Shown here: positions 1 to 8,071 of the stretch, one piece after another
Layout of the letters: each line of letters begins with the position of its first letter
Position numbering within the stretch: position 1 is the first letter of the stretch
DNA from: an uncultured Lachnospiraceae bacterium
GTDB taxonomy: Bacteria; Bacillota; Clostridia; Lachnospirales; Lachnospiraceae
Assembly: GCA_947174615.1 (NCBI GenBank)
Contig: CAMWJQ010000072.1
Span: 1 to 11,846, forward strand
Length of the DNA stretch: 11,846 bases
Direction: 5' to 3'
Notes under the pieces: generated by a model
What the model was told of the DNA's origin: nothing
The model's database searches: none
Seen by the model: the letters and a program-made list of their open reading frames with translations, nothing else
Position numbers and translations under genes: made by a program

Positions 1-928
1 TCTTTAATGTTTTTTCATATTTTGCTGCCAGGTTTTTAATTGATACAAAACGCTGTGTTAAACTGTCTGATTGTTCTATAGACAGAATTCTCTCTGGTGC
101 ATTTGTCTGCAATAAATTCATTCTCTTTTTTCGAAACTGTTCTTTATATTCTTTTTTATAGTCATACCAAATATCTTTGTACCAAGAATAGTCTGTAAAC
201 ATATGTGGCGAACTTCCCAATATGTCAAACTCTTTTTCAAAATACTCTATTGCCTGTAGCAATGACAATTCCATTCCATTCACTCCGGCCGGATTTAAAA
301 TCTGATCCTGGATCCAGTCCTTAGCACTTCTTGATACTCCCCGCAGTTTTTTAAGCTGTGGTTCAAATAAATCGCATAAATAATCTACTTTTACACTATA
401 ACTATCTATTGCTGAAACAAGTGATATTCCTATCAGTCTTTTCATTGATTCAATAAACATACATACATCATCACTGCATGTAATGACTACAATCCCCTCT
501 GATGCTGTTAAATCCTGCAGTTTATTGATTACCTCACGTTGATTATAAATATATGGCAAAAATCCTTCTGCGATAACAATATCGTATTTCTTATCAATAT
601 TAAAATCTTCTATTCTTTTTTTGAATATAGTATATTTGTTCTCTGGAATTTTTTGCTCTGCAAAAAGTTTCTGCATATCAGCAATCCCTTGCGGATTCGC
701 CTCAACCAAGTCAATATGTTTTGCATTCCAGTGAAAAAAAGCTAGCGTATTATACCCTCCCCCGGCACCTATTTCTAACAATTCTGCATTTCTAAAAGCT
801 AATAGTGGAATACCGCATTGCCTGTATACTTTCTTTCTCCGCTCATAATGTAATGCAATATCTGTAATATCCTGCCGCACTGGAGATATGGAATGTTCTC
901 CATAATACTCCAAAAAATCATTATTCAT
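1..928 (-). CDS. Class I SAM-dependent methyltransferase, C-terminus cut by window edge
   Basis: The frame is open from an ATG at 926-928 to the left edge, giving 309 codons without a stop, so the C-terminus lies outside the window. Residues about 48-60 hold the glycine-rich SAM-binding motif (LLEIGAGGGYNT). The acidic motif II residue follows at about Glu76 (DLVEANP), and YDIVIAEGFLPYI at about 115-127 matches motif III/IV of the Rossmann-fold methyltransferases. The start is supported by AGGAG at 938-942, nine bases upstream. The gap to the transketolase C-subunit gene is 20 bp, so it is probably the same operon. Substrate is not readable from the sequence. In this setting a sugar or glycolipid O-/N-methyltransferase is the natural inference. 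About 180 residues follow the SAM fold, more than a minimal methyltransferase needs, and may form a substrate domain. Confidence 0.85.
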   Translation of the reverse strand, partial: MNNDFLEYYGEHSISPVRQDITDIALHYERRKKVYRQCGIPLLAFRNAELLEIGAGGGYNTLAFFHWNAKHIDLVEANPQGIADMQKLFAEQKIPENKYTIFKKRIEDFNIDKKYDIVIAEGFLPYIYNQREVINKLQDLTASEGIVVITCSDDVCMFIESMKRLIGISLVSAIDSYSVKVDYLCDLFEPQLKKLRGVSRSAKDWIQDQILNPAGVNGMELSLLQAIEYFEKEFDILGSSPHMFTDYSWYKDIWYDYKKEYKEQFRKKRMNLLQTNAPERILSIEQSDSLTQRFVSIKNLAAKYEKTLK

Positions 929-948
929 CTGTCAGTTCTCCTACGATT

Positions 949-1863
949 TTATGATAAAAGCATTTTAACAGAATCAATAATTTGTCCTGTACCAATTCCA
1001 TTTAGTTCTTTCACTTGTGCATAACTTCCATACCCTTTTGAAAAATCATGAAGCCCGATCCGTTTAAACGCAACACCTTTCCCTGATTCGGCAATTATTT
1101 CGGCAACTGCGCTTCCAAGTCCGCCAATTACACTATGATCTTCTATTGTTATAATCTTTTTTGTCTCTTCAATTGCTTTCATAATAAGCTCTTTGTCAAT
1201 TGGTTTGAGCGTATGTATATTGATTACTCTTGCAGTAACACCTTCCTGTTGAAGTTTATTTGCTACATCTAATATATCTTTCAAGATACTTCCTGTACCT
1301 ATTAATGTTATATCTTTTCCATCTTTTAACGTTACGCCTTTTCCTATTTTAAATAAATAGTCATTATTATATATCTCAGGTTCTTTATTTGTACCAAGCC
1401 TTAGATAAACAGGACCTTCTTGTTCATATGCTGCCTGGGTTGCTTTTTTCACTTCTAATGGACTTGCTGGACACAAAATTGTCAAATTAGGTAATGTACG
1501 AAGTCCTCCAATATCTTCTGTTGAATGATGTGTTGGTCCCAATGCACTATACACTTCCCCAGCTCCAGTTCCTACAACTTTTACATTCTGCTTTTGAATA
1601 CAGATATCATTTCGTATAAATTCAAATGCCCTGTAAGCAAGAAATGCACCTATCGTATATGCAAATGGTATTTTTCCACAACTTGCCATTCCAGCAGCCA
1701 TTCCAAGCATATTTGCTTCTGATATACCAAGATTCAGATATTGTTCTGGTAAATCTCTGCGATACTTATCATATACAATTGCTCCGTTATCTGATATCAA
1801 TGCATATACTCTTTTATCTTTGCTTGCCAATTCATACAATGTATCCAGGTAAGCTGTTCTCAT
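949..1863 (-). CDS. Transketolase, C-terminal subunit (Pyr and C-terminal domains)
   Basis: This 304-residue protein carries the pyrimidine-binding domain of transketolase followed by the transketolase C-terminal domain. The motif LGISEANMLGMAAGMA includes Glu49, the expected glutamate that activates the thiamine diphosphate aminopyrimidine ring. GPTHHSTEDIGGLR (around residues 109-122) is typical of the DXS/transketolase Pyr domain. It lacks the TPP pyrophosphate-binding half, which is encoded by the gene immediately upstream. The two genes overlap by ATGA (1860-1863), so translational coupling and a heteromeric enzyme are expected. GGGGG at 1871-1875 is a strong ribosome binding site seven bases before the ATG. 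Role: transfer of a two-carbon ketol unit between sugar phosphates. Here it could supply sedoheptulose 7-phosphate for the heptose genes, which is an inference from context. Confidence 0.93.
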   Translation of the reverse strand: MRTAYLDTLYELASKDKRVYALISDNGAIVYDKYRRDLPEQYLNLGISEANMLGMAAGMASCGKIPFAYTIGAFLAYRAFEFIRNDICIQKQNVKVVGTGAGEVYSALGPTHHSTEDIGGLRTLPNLTILCPASPLEVKKATQAAYEQEGPVYLRLGTNKEPEIYNNDYLFKIGKGVTLKDGKDITLIGTGSILKDILDVANKLQQEGVTARVINIHTLKPIDKELIMKAIEETKKIITIEDHSVIGGLGSAVAEIIAESGKGVAFKRIGLHDFSKGYGSYAQVKELNGIGTGQIIDSVKMLLS

Positions 1864-2681
1864 TTTAAATCCCCCTCTGTCAATCCAAGCTCCTGCATTA
1901 GATTAGGAAGTTCCTGTTCATTTGGCATACGATAATGCCAGATTGGAATATTCTCCATAAAGGATACCCCTTTCCCTTTAATCGTATTGGCGACAATCAG
2001 TGTTGGTGTTCCTTTTTTTCTTATAAGCAACGCTTCACGGATATCATCATAATTGTGTCCATTAATCTCAACCACATTCCAACCAAATGCTTTCCACTTA
2101 TCAGAAAACGGCTTCATATGCACAATATTTTCCAGATTATCCATCGCCTGCAGTTTATTGTGATCCACGATTACCGTCATATTGTCAAGTTCTAATGTTG
2201 GTGCAGATAACGCCCCTTCCCAAATCGATCCTTCCTGGCATTCACCATCACCAAGTACTACATATACATGATTGTTTTTGTAATCAGCCTTATTGGCATA
2301 TGCGATTCCTATGGCAAATGATAAACCATGTCCAAGCGCCCCTGTTGATGCCTCTACACCAGGTATCTCATAAATTTTAGGATGTCCGCCAAACTTTGAG
2401 CCAATTTTTCCCACGGTTTTTAATTCACTTTCGGGGAAATACCCAGCCTTTGCAAGAACTGCATATAATGCATAACATGCATGACCCTTACTTAGTATAA
2501 ATTTATCTCTGTCCTCCCAATTAGGATTTTTAGCACTATATCTTAATACGTTTCCAAAATAGAGCACGCTGATAATATCTGCCATTGAAAAGGACGCTCC
2601 CATATGTCCTCCTCCTGCAAAATGCGCTATTCGGTATATTTGTTTTCTTATCTCTTTAGCTATATCCTCTATTCGCTCCAT
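1860..2681 (-). CDS. Transketolase, N-terminal (TPP-binding) subunit
   Basis: This is the thiamine diphosphate-binding half of a split transketolase. Numbering from the upstream GTG at 2693, His30 lies in GGGHMGAS (the transketolase GHPG region), His71 in LSKGHA and His104 in GGHP. The TPP/Mg motif begins with GDGE at 148-151 and ends with Asn179 in VDHNK. The frame can be extended to GTG at 2693, overlapping the previous stop by one base. However, GGAG at 2688-2691 sits six bases before the internal ATG at 2681, and MERIEDIAKEIRKQI matches the usual beginning of such subunits, so I prefer 2681 (273 residues). Split transketolases are common in Firmicutes and archaea, and copies inside glycan clusters usually serve sugar synthesis rather than central metabolism. 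Confidence 0.93.
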   Translation of the reverse strand: MERIEDIAKEIRKQIYRIAHFAGGGHMGASFSMADIISVLYFGNVLRYSAKNPNWEDRDKFILSKGHACYALYAVLAKAGYFPESELKTVGKIGSKFGGHPKIYEIPGVEASTGALGHGLSFAIGIAYANKADYKNNHVYVVLGDGECQEGSIWEGALSAPTLELDNMTVIVDHNKLQAMDNLENIVHMKPFSDKWKAFGWNVVEINGHNYDDIREALLIRKKGTPTLIVANTIKGKGVSFMENIPIWHYRMPNEQELPNLMQELGLTEGDLK

Positions 2682-2687
2682 GTCCTG

Positions 2688-2691
2688 CTCC
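2688..2691 (-). promoter_or_regulatory. RBS choosing the transketolase N-subunit start
   Basis: GGAG on the minus strand lies six bases upstream of ATG at 2681 and inside the alternative GTG-initiated extension. The GTG at 2693 has no comparable purine-rich site before it, which favours the ATG. Confidence 0.5.
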
Positions 2692-2692
2692 A

Positions 2693-3763
2693 CTAAATAA
2701 AATTAATATGATTTCTTTCCAAACTATAAAAAGTATTTAAAAGTTCATTTCTATCATCATAAACACAATGGTGGTTACATTCTTTCTGCGGATTAAATTC
2801 CTGATATCTTTTGATGATTTCTTCAGAATACCATAAATCTTTAAAAGATTGATTGGCTAAATCTCCTACGACACCTTCATTTACATATGCTTTGTCATGG
2901 CAAAAATACACCTTACTGTCTGCCGCTATTACTGCAAAAATTCTATTTATATAACACTTATCATAACAGCGGTGAAACACTAACGCAGAATCAAAATCGC
3001 CAGTATACTTGTCAATCACTCTAAAACTGCTGCATTCCATCTCGTCCTTTGCCCGATGAATTTGAGCAATCGCTTTCTGTCTAAAAAGTTCATGATAATC
3101 AAATAAATCCTTTGTAACGCGCGCCGTATATTTAATATGATTTACTCCCAGTTCTTTCACTAATTTTGCCATATCATATATTTGCTCTGCATTTTCATGG
3201 TTAATCACAAAATTAATTCCCAATTCACAATTCTTTTTTTTAATTTTGGCAAATTTGCGTATATTCTCGCAGACTTCATCAAAAGCTGTCACTGGAAGCT
3301 GTCTGACTTTTGCATATGTTTCTGCATTTGCTGAGTCAAATGATATCCTCACCCACTTAGCATCTGCAAGCACCTGTGCTCTTGCGTCTTTAAGCATCTG
3401 CCCATTCGTGATAATAGATAAATCAATCCCTGCGTCTAAAACCTTTTGCATTGTCTCAACAATATAAGGATATACCAATGGTTCACCGCCACCACTGAAT
3501 GTTACTGCTTTTACTCCCATATCTTTCATATCTGAAATAATTTCCTGCATTTTTTCCCAAGGAATCTGATCCTGTCTGTTTACAGAATCCCGAAGTCCAA
3601 GTTCGTTATCTGCATAACTGCAATAATAACACTTATGATTACAATAGTTTGTTGGTTTAATCCGCACATAGATTGGTGCTGTTCTTTTATTTTCACCTAT
3701 ATCATTTAACTCCTGTGCATGTGCAAATATTTTCAGATTACTATATGGTGTTGCCTTTTCCAT
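2693..3763 (-). CDS. Radical SAM / SPASM-domain protein (copy 1)
   Basis: Numbered from the longest frame (ATG 3778), Cys46, Cys50 and Cys53 form the CxxxCxxC motif (CNHKCYYC) that binds the radical SAM [4Fe-4S] cluster. GGGEP follows as the SAM-binding motif. The C-terminal third carries further cysteines (RCYDKCY, YFCHDK, ECNHHC), the pattern of a SPASM/twitch domain binding auxiliary Fe-S clusters. A textbook AGGAG at 3771-3775 lies seven bases before ATG 3763, whereas ATG 3778 has no good site. The true protein is therefore probably 356 residues. No small precursor-peptide gene is nearby, so a peptide maturase role is not supported. Its place between nucleotide-sugar genes and transketolase suggests a sugar-modifying radical step such as dehydrogenation, dehydration or epimerisation (inference). 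It ends in HINFI, matching the HVNFI end of the next protein. Confidence 0.88.
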   Translation of the reverse strand: MEKATPYSNLKIFAHAQELNDIGENKRTAPIYVRIKPTNYCNHKCYYCSYADNELGLRDSVNRQDQIPWEKMQEIISDMKDMGVKAVTFSGGGEPLVYPYIVETMQKVLDAGIDLSIITNGQMLKDARAQVLADAKWVRISFDSANAETYAKVRQLPVTAFDEVCENIRKFAKIKKKNCELGINFVINHENAEQIYDMAKLVKELGVNHIKYTARVTKDLFDYHELFRQKAIAQIHRAKDEMECSSFRVIDKYTGDFDSALVFHRCYDKCYINRIFAVIAADSKVYFCHDKAYVNEGVVGDLANQSFKDLWYSEEIIKRYQEFNPQKECNHHCVYDDRNELLNTFYSLERNHINFI

Positions 3764-3770
3764 TTGTTTT

Positions 3771-3775
3771 CTCCT
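3771..3775 (-). promoter_or_regulatory. RBS deciding the start of radical SAM gene 1
   Basis: AGGAG on the minus strand, seven bases before ATG 3763. It lies inside the five-codon upstream extension that begins at ATG 3778, so that extension is probably the untranslated leader. Confidence 0.7.
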
Positions 3776-3818
3776 CATTATTTAATTCCGTCTGTTATAT
3801 TAAGCCAATTTTATTTTT

Positions 3819-4880
3819 CTATATAAAGTTCACATGCTCTCCTGGATGTTTTAATTCATTCAAATATTTATTTATTTCATCTAGTCTGCATGACTCTCTG
3901 CACACCTTATTAACATCAAGTGCATTCAACTGCTCTATTACTTTTTTTCTCTTTCTACCTTCCCATATTTCCTCAAAAGTCTGCTCATAGATGTTCCCAT
4001 AACAAAACGCTTCTGTCCCAATATGCGCTACGCATGGCCAGATATTTCCTTTTGCATCTATATGTGTCATAAATGGCAAACCATAACACTGAATATAACA
4101 TTTTTTAAGATGCATCTTTTTCATAGCATTTGCCCTAAAATATATTGAAAACTTCTCTGTTTCATATTCTTTTAATTCTTCTTCTAATTCCAACATCGCA
4201 TTATAATCTATCTGGAATGTATTTTCACTATGTAAGTGCTGCGAATATGGTTTTACTGTTAAATAGTCAATTCCTATCTCTTGAAGTTGTTTTGCTATAT
4301 CTGGAAGCTGTGCCATATTTTCAGGCAGCAGCAGACATTGTACACCCAGCGTTGTTTTTAATTTTTTATCTCTTTTTGTGCGCACTGCTTCTGAAAGGTT
4401 TGCTTTCACTCGTTCCAAATCTCCAGCTTTTCCCTGCTGTATCTGCTCGTAGGATTTTTCCTCCATACTCGCTATACTAAATCGTATCCATGTAAAAGCA
4501 TCTAAGCATTCCTCTATTTTTTCCTTTGTAAACAATACACCATTTGTGCTCATTGCAACATCAACACCACATTTCTTAATTCCGTTTGCAATATCAGGCA
4601 TGTCTTTATTCAAAAGTGGCTCGCCTTCTCCTGAACAAATCACACTTTTTAATCCTTTTTTGCTCATTTGTGCTATATCTCTCAGTATTGTTTCTTTGTC
4701 CAAAAAACTTGGCTGATAACCAACATAATCTACTGCACAAAACACACATCTGTGATTGCATGCACCACTGGGAGATATTTCTATCTCTATTGGATAGATA
4801 TTCTCACCTGCAAGCCATTTTGCAACCACATCTGGATGATATATTAACTTATGAGAATCCATTCTAATGTTATCTGCCAT
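3819..4880 (-). CDS. Radical SAM / SPASM-domain protein (copy 2)
   Basis: This 353-residue protein has Cys41, Cys45 and Cys48 in CNHRCVFC, the CxxxCxxC cluster motif, then GEGEP as the SAM-binding motif and a TIM-barrel-length middle. Its C-terminal SPASM-like cysteines are in KKCYIQCYG, IWPCVAH, and VCRESC. It is a paralogue-like neighbour of the following radical SAM gene: same length class, same domain order, and a shared C-terminal tail (HVNFI here, HINFI there). The ATG at 4880 has a stop two codons upstream in frame, so no longer start exists. The nearest AGGAG is 14 bases away, an unusually long spacing that may lower translation. Function in the operon is probably radical chemistry on a sugar or sugar nucleotide. 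The substrate cannot be read from the sequence. Confidence 0.88.
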   Translation of the reverse strand: MADNIRMDSHKLIYHPDVVAKWLAGENIYPIEIEISPSGACNHRCVFCAVDYVGYQPSFLDKETILRDIAQMSKKGLKSVICSGEGEPLLNKDMPDIANGIKKCGVDVAMSTNGVLFTKEKIEECLDAFTWIRFSIASMEEKSYEQIQQGKAGDLERVKANLSEAVRTKRDKKLKTTLGVQCLLLPENMAQLPDIAKQLQEIGIDYLTVKPYSQHLHSENTFQIDYNAMLELEEELKEYETEKFSIYFRANAMKKMHLKKCYIQCYGLPFMTHIDAKGNIWPCVAHIGTEAFCYGNIYEQTFEEIWEGRKRKKVIEQLNALDVNKVCRESCRLDEINKYLNELKHPGEHVNFI

Positions 4881-4960
4881 GTCTATTTTTTGTTCTCCTT
4901 CATTTTTAAGTTTTATTTATTCTTGTTATAGGATTTTCTTATTTATCAACCTGTGAGCAC

Positions 4961-6493
4961 TTATACATTCAATAAAGTACTTGCAAATTTCAATGCATTT
5001 ACTTTTTCAATATGTTCTCTGTTTCCTACAATATTGGCACCAAGCGCTCCTCCGATATTTCCCATAAAGGTTCCTATCCCTGTTGGTGCGCCTGCGGCTG
5101 TAAAGATTCCTGACAGTGCAAAAAAAGCATCCCCAGCCCCCACAGTATCTTTTACAGATAATGTGAATGCTGGACATATTTCTATCTTTTCCTGTTCAAT
5201 CTGCAATGCACCTAATGGACCTCTTGTAAGCCATCCATTTCCTTTTAAATGCTTTCTTAATTTTTTCAGCTTGGTTTCTTCATCATCTGAATAAGAGGGA
5301 TACGCTATTGCAAGTTCTTGCTGATCCAATGTAAATGCATCCGCTCTGTGGTATTTTGTTATAATATTCATTCCCTTATTAGAAGAATTCGTCTGGCAGT
5401 TCAATACCAAAAACTTTGCCTTGTTCTGGACAATCTCCATCACAGTGTTCTCCACCAATCCATGCCCAAAATCACATAAAAATACCACATCATAATTACT
5501 TATATTTTCATTTATCCGATCAATAAACTTTTCAAATGCATCTTTCTCATAACCTGGTTTTTCTGGAATGTTAGTGATTGCAAAAATTTTTTTATACTCT
5601 TCACGCTTTTCATTGCGTGAAAGATATCTATGCTTTATAATCGTTGGTACTTTTTCGCTATAGACTAACTTTAGATTCATTTGTTCTGCTAACTTATCAA
5701 ACAAACGCAAACGAATATCTTCTTCATTTCCAATCATTGACAGTAATGTTACATTTTCATTGAACGATGAAATATGCCTTGCAATAGCAGCCGCCCCACC
5801 AAAATACTCCTCTGTACCTTTCAGCCTGGCAGAATATCCCATATCCTTGCTCATAATTCCCTGCACATTGCAATATGTATATCTGTCAATGATAATATCT
5901 CCTATTACCAAGATTTTTAATTTACTTATTTTTTCAGCATACTCCTTGATATCTTTCATAGAATACTTCTGTTTGAAGTTCTCCATATAAGAACGTACAT
6001 CTTCTGGTAATCCTGATAACGCTGTATTAATTAAATGCGTTGAACTAAATACTTGCCCCCCCGTAAATCTGATTTGTCCTCCATGCTTTTCTACCAGTTT
6101 CTGCTCCTCAGATATTTTTCCTGTAATGTCATCCTTTGGATTTTTATATTCTTCACCTTTTACATAAATATCAGGCTCCACCAATTCAACAATATCATCA
6201 ACTGTATTGCCTTCTGACAGCATCACATAATCAATAAACTGTATTGCTTCAAGGAATTTCATTCTCATCTCATCATTAAAATATGGTCTCCCTGGTCCTT
6301 TTCTCACATACTTTTCCGAAGTAATGGACACCACTAAAATGTCCCCCATATGTTTAGCCTGTTCAAAATGAATGATATGCCCCGGATGAATAAGGTCAAA
6401 TACGCCATGGCAGAGCACCACAGTCTTATGTTCCTGTCTGATTCTGTCTTTAATTTTTTCCCTGTACTCTTCCTTGGTAATAATCTTACCCAT
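4961..6493 (-). CDS. Bifunctional sugar nucleotidyltransferase / PfkB-family kinase (HldE-like, domains in reverse order)
   Basis: The N-terminal domain (about residues 20-165) is a cytidylyltransferase-fold nucleotidyltransferase: GVFDLIHPGH at 30-39 is the HxGH-type nucleotide-binding motif. The C-terminal domain (about 190-510) is a PfkB/ribokinase-fold kinase with a Gly-rich FGGAAAIARH segment and the signature DTVGAGDAF at 449-457, where Asp455 would be the catalytic base. E. coli HldE makes ADP-heptose with the kinase first and the adenylyltransferase second; here the order is reversed. Expected reactions are phosphorylation of D-glycero-D-manno-heptose 7-phosphate at C1 and, after GmhB, nucleotidyl transfer to heptose 1-phosphate. 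The nucleotide (ADP, GDP or CDP) is not evident. AAAGGG about eight bases before the ATG supports the start. Confidence 0.85.
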   Translation of the reverse strand: MGKIITKEEYREKIKDRIRQEHKTVVLCHGVFDLIHPGHIIHFEQAKHMGDILVVSITSEKYVRKGPGRPYFNDEMRMKFLEAIQFIDYVMLSEGNTVDDIVELVEPDIYVKGEEYKNPKDDITGKISEEQKLVEKHGGQIRFTGGQVFSSTHLINTALSGLPEDVRSYMENFKQKYSMKDIKEYAEKISKLKILVIGDIIIDRYTYCNVQGIMSKDMGYSARLKGTEEYFGGAAAIARHISSFNENVTLLSMIGNEEDIRLRLFDKLAEQMNLKLVYSEKVPTIIKHRYLSRNEKREEYKKIFAITNIPEKPGYEKDAFEKFIDRINENISNYDVVFLCDFGHGLVENTVMEIVQNKAKFLVLNCQTNSSNKGMNIITKYHRADAFTLDQQELAIAYPSYSDDEETKLKKLRKHLKGNGWLTRGPLGALQIEQEKIEICPAFTLSVKDTVGAGDAFFALSGIFTAAGAPTGIGTFMGNIGGALGANIVGNREHIEKVNALKFASTLLNV

Positions 6494-6514
6494 TATCCTA
6501 TCCCTTTCGAACTT

Positions 6515-7501
6515 TTATTTTCCTAAATATTTAAACCAGTCTCTGGTCGCATCTCCAATACTGTCGGGTGTCCACACAGGCGCTTCTGCCCAATAGTCAA
6601 TATTGTCAAGAACTTTTTGCACCCCTTCTTCAAAACTTACTTTTGCCTTCCATCCTAATGCATTTTCAATCTTTGTAGTATCAGCAAATGTACAGTCAGG
6701 CTCACCAGGTCGTTTGGGAATATGCGTCACCTCTCCACCTAACAATTCACAAAGATAGTTCACCGAATACGTCCCGCCGCTCCCTACATTGAATGTATCC
6801 TGTACAACATCGGATACGGCCGCCGTGTAAAATGCATCTGCGATATCTGTCACATATGTAAAATCCCTTGTCTGCTTTCCATCCCCTACTACAGTAAATG
6901 GTTTTCCAGCGAGCTTTTGTGCCAGAAATACGCCAAATACAGCTCCATATGTTCCCGATGTCCTTGACCTGGTTCCATACACATTAAACAATCTTAGCGT
7001 TACTACAGGCATCCCATAAACCTGTCCCCAATGAAGTACTGTCTCCTCACCTAATCTCTTTGTCAGTGCATAGGGATACTGTGGTCTGATCGCTGCATTC
7101 TCACTGGTTGGATACCTGTCAGGTATACCATAACAGGAAGAAGATGCCGCATAGACAAGCTTTTTGATTCCCGCCTTCTTTGCACACTCCACTACATTAA
7201 ATGTACCAAGCACATTGGATGAATAATACTCCCACGGTTTTTGAATGGATGGCACAATATCTGCCAGTGCTGCAAAATGGAATATATAATCAACATCTTT
7301 AAATACTGATACTATTTCTTCTCTGTTTCTGATATCCATATGATAAACAGTCAAATTTGGATTATCTTTCTGATGTACAAGGTTTTCCGGTCTGCCTGTT
7401 GTCCAGTTGTCTATTACTCGTACTGTATGTCCCTCCACCAGCAATCTGTCCACCATATGAGAACCAATAAATCCACAACCTCCGGTAACTAATGAAATCA
7501 T
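6515..7501 (-). CDS. NAD-dependent sugar epimerase/dehydratase (extended SDR)
   Basis: This 328-residue extended short-chain dehydrogenase/reductase starts with the NAD-binding motif TGGCGFIG (residues 6-13). It has an acidic Asp31 after the second beta strand (NAD preference), the SSS motif at 120-122, and the catalytic pair Tyr144 and Lys148 in YPYALTK. The overall pattern, including RDFTYVTDIADA and the NVGSG segment, matches the UDP-glucose 4-epimerase-like group acting on nucleotide sugars. AGGGAG lies nine bases before the ATG. It sits 13 bp downstream of gmhB and 21 bp before the HldE-like gene, so it is part of the same transcript. A role as NDP-heptose epimerase is plausible from context, but nothing I can see distinguishes an HldD-type 6-epimerase from a 4-epimerase or a dehydratase. 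Confidence 0.88.
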   Translation of the reverse strand: MISLVTGGCGFIGSHMVDRLLVEGHTVRVIDNWTTGRPENLVHQKDNPNLTVYHMDIRNREEIVSVFKDVDYIFHFAALADIVPSIQKPWEYYSSNVLGTFNVVECAKKAGIKKLVYAASSSCYGIPDRYPTSENAAIRPQYPYALTKRLGEETVLHWGQVYGMPVVTLRLFNVYGTRSRTSGTYGAVFGVFLAQKLAGKPFTVVGDGKQTRDFTYVTDIADAFYTAAVSDVVQDTFNVGSGGTYSVNYLCELLGGEVTHIPKRPGEPDCTFADTTKIENALGWKAKVSFEEGVQKVLDNIDYWAEAPVWTPDSIGDATRDWFKYLGK

Positions 7502-7514
7502 ATACTTACGCTCC

Positions 7515-8063
7515 CTATTCCAATATATTTATAACATTCCTTAAATCATCCAATATGTAATCTGGTTTAACATTTTGTTCAAGCCCCAATACTCCATACC
7601 CTGAATCTACTAGTACTGTTTTTACTCCAAGATTTTTCCCTACTACAATATCCCCTGCCCGATCTCCTACCATATACGATTTCTCTATGTCTATATTAAA
7701 TTGCTTGCATGCCATCTCAAACATACCTGTCTCCGGCTTGCGGCAATGGCAAAGGCATCTATACTGCTTAATTTTTCCTTCTGGATGATGCGGACAATAA
7801 AAAACTGCATCTACACCTGTTCTATCTATTAGTTCATTATTCATCTCACGAAGAATCTCCTCTGTAAAAAGCCCTCTTGCCACGCCACTTTGATTCGTGA
7901 CAACAATTGCATAATACCCTTTAAGATGAATCTGTTTGATGCACTCCGCTACATACGAAAATATTTCCATGTCCTTCTTAGCAGTAACATATCCCTTTTC
8001 AACAGTAAGAACTCCATCTCGGTCTAAAAACACTGCTGGTCTTTTATTATCAATTATACACAT
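7515..8063 (-). CDS. gmhB: D-glycero-D-manno-heptose 1,7-bisphosphate 7-phosphatase
   Basis: This 182-residue HAD-superfamily phosphatase has the nucleophile motif FLDRDGV with Asp14 and acid/base Asp16. The second motif TNQSG is at 56-60, and GDRAGDI late in the protein holds the Mg-binding aspartates. The zinc loop specific to GmhB and histidinol-phosphatase-like enzymes is present with Cys90, His92, Cys105 and Cys107. Length and motif spacing match the GmhB family closely. It removes the 7-phosphate from heptose 1,7-bisphosphate, between the kinase and nucleotidyltransferase reactions of the HldE-like protein. It is tightly packed after gmhA (8 bp gap). Its own ribosome binding site is weak (AAAGATAG), consistent with translational coupling. 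Confidence 0.92.
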   Translation of the reverse strand: MCIIDNKRPAVFLDRDGVLTVEKGYVTAKKDMEIFSYVAECIKQIHLKGYYAIVVTNQSGVARGLFTEEILREMNNELIDRTGVDAVFYCPHHPEGKIKQYRCLCHCRKPETGMFEMACKQFNIDIEKSYMVGDRAGDIVVGKNLGVKTVLVDSGYGVLGLEQNVKPDYILDDLRNVINILE

Positions 8064-8071
8064 AACTATCT

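Noticed and set aside
539..745. 68-codon plus-strand frame
   Set aside because: It lies antisense to the methyltransferase gene, which has clear motifs, and encodes low-complexity hydrophobic sequence with no recognisable family.
2693..4880. Radical SAM proteins as RiPP (peptide) maturases
   Set aside because: No short precursor gene, leader peptidase or transporter lies nearby, and all neighbours are sugar enzymes.
4881..4960. Promoter or terminator in the 80-bp gap between the HldE-like and radical SAM genes
   Set aside because: The gap is AT-rich, but I see no stable hairpin with a T-run and no convincing -35/-10 pair.
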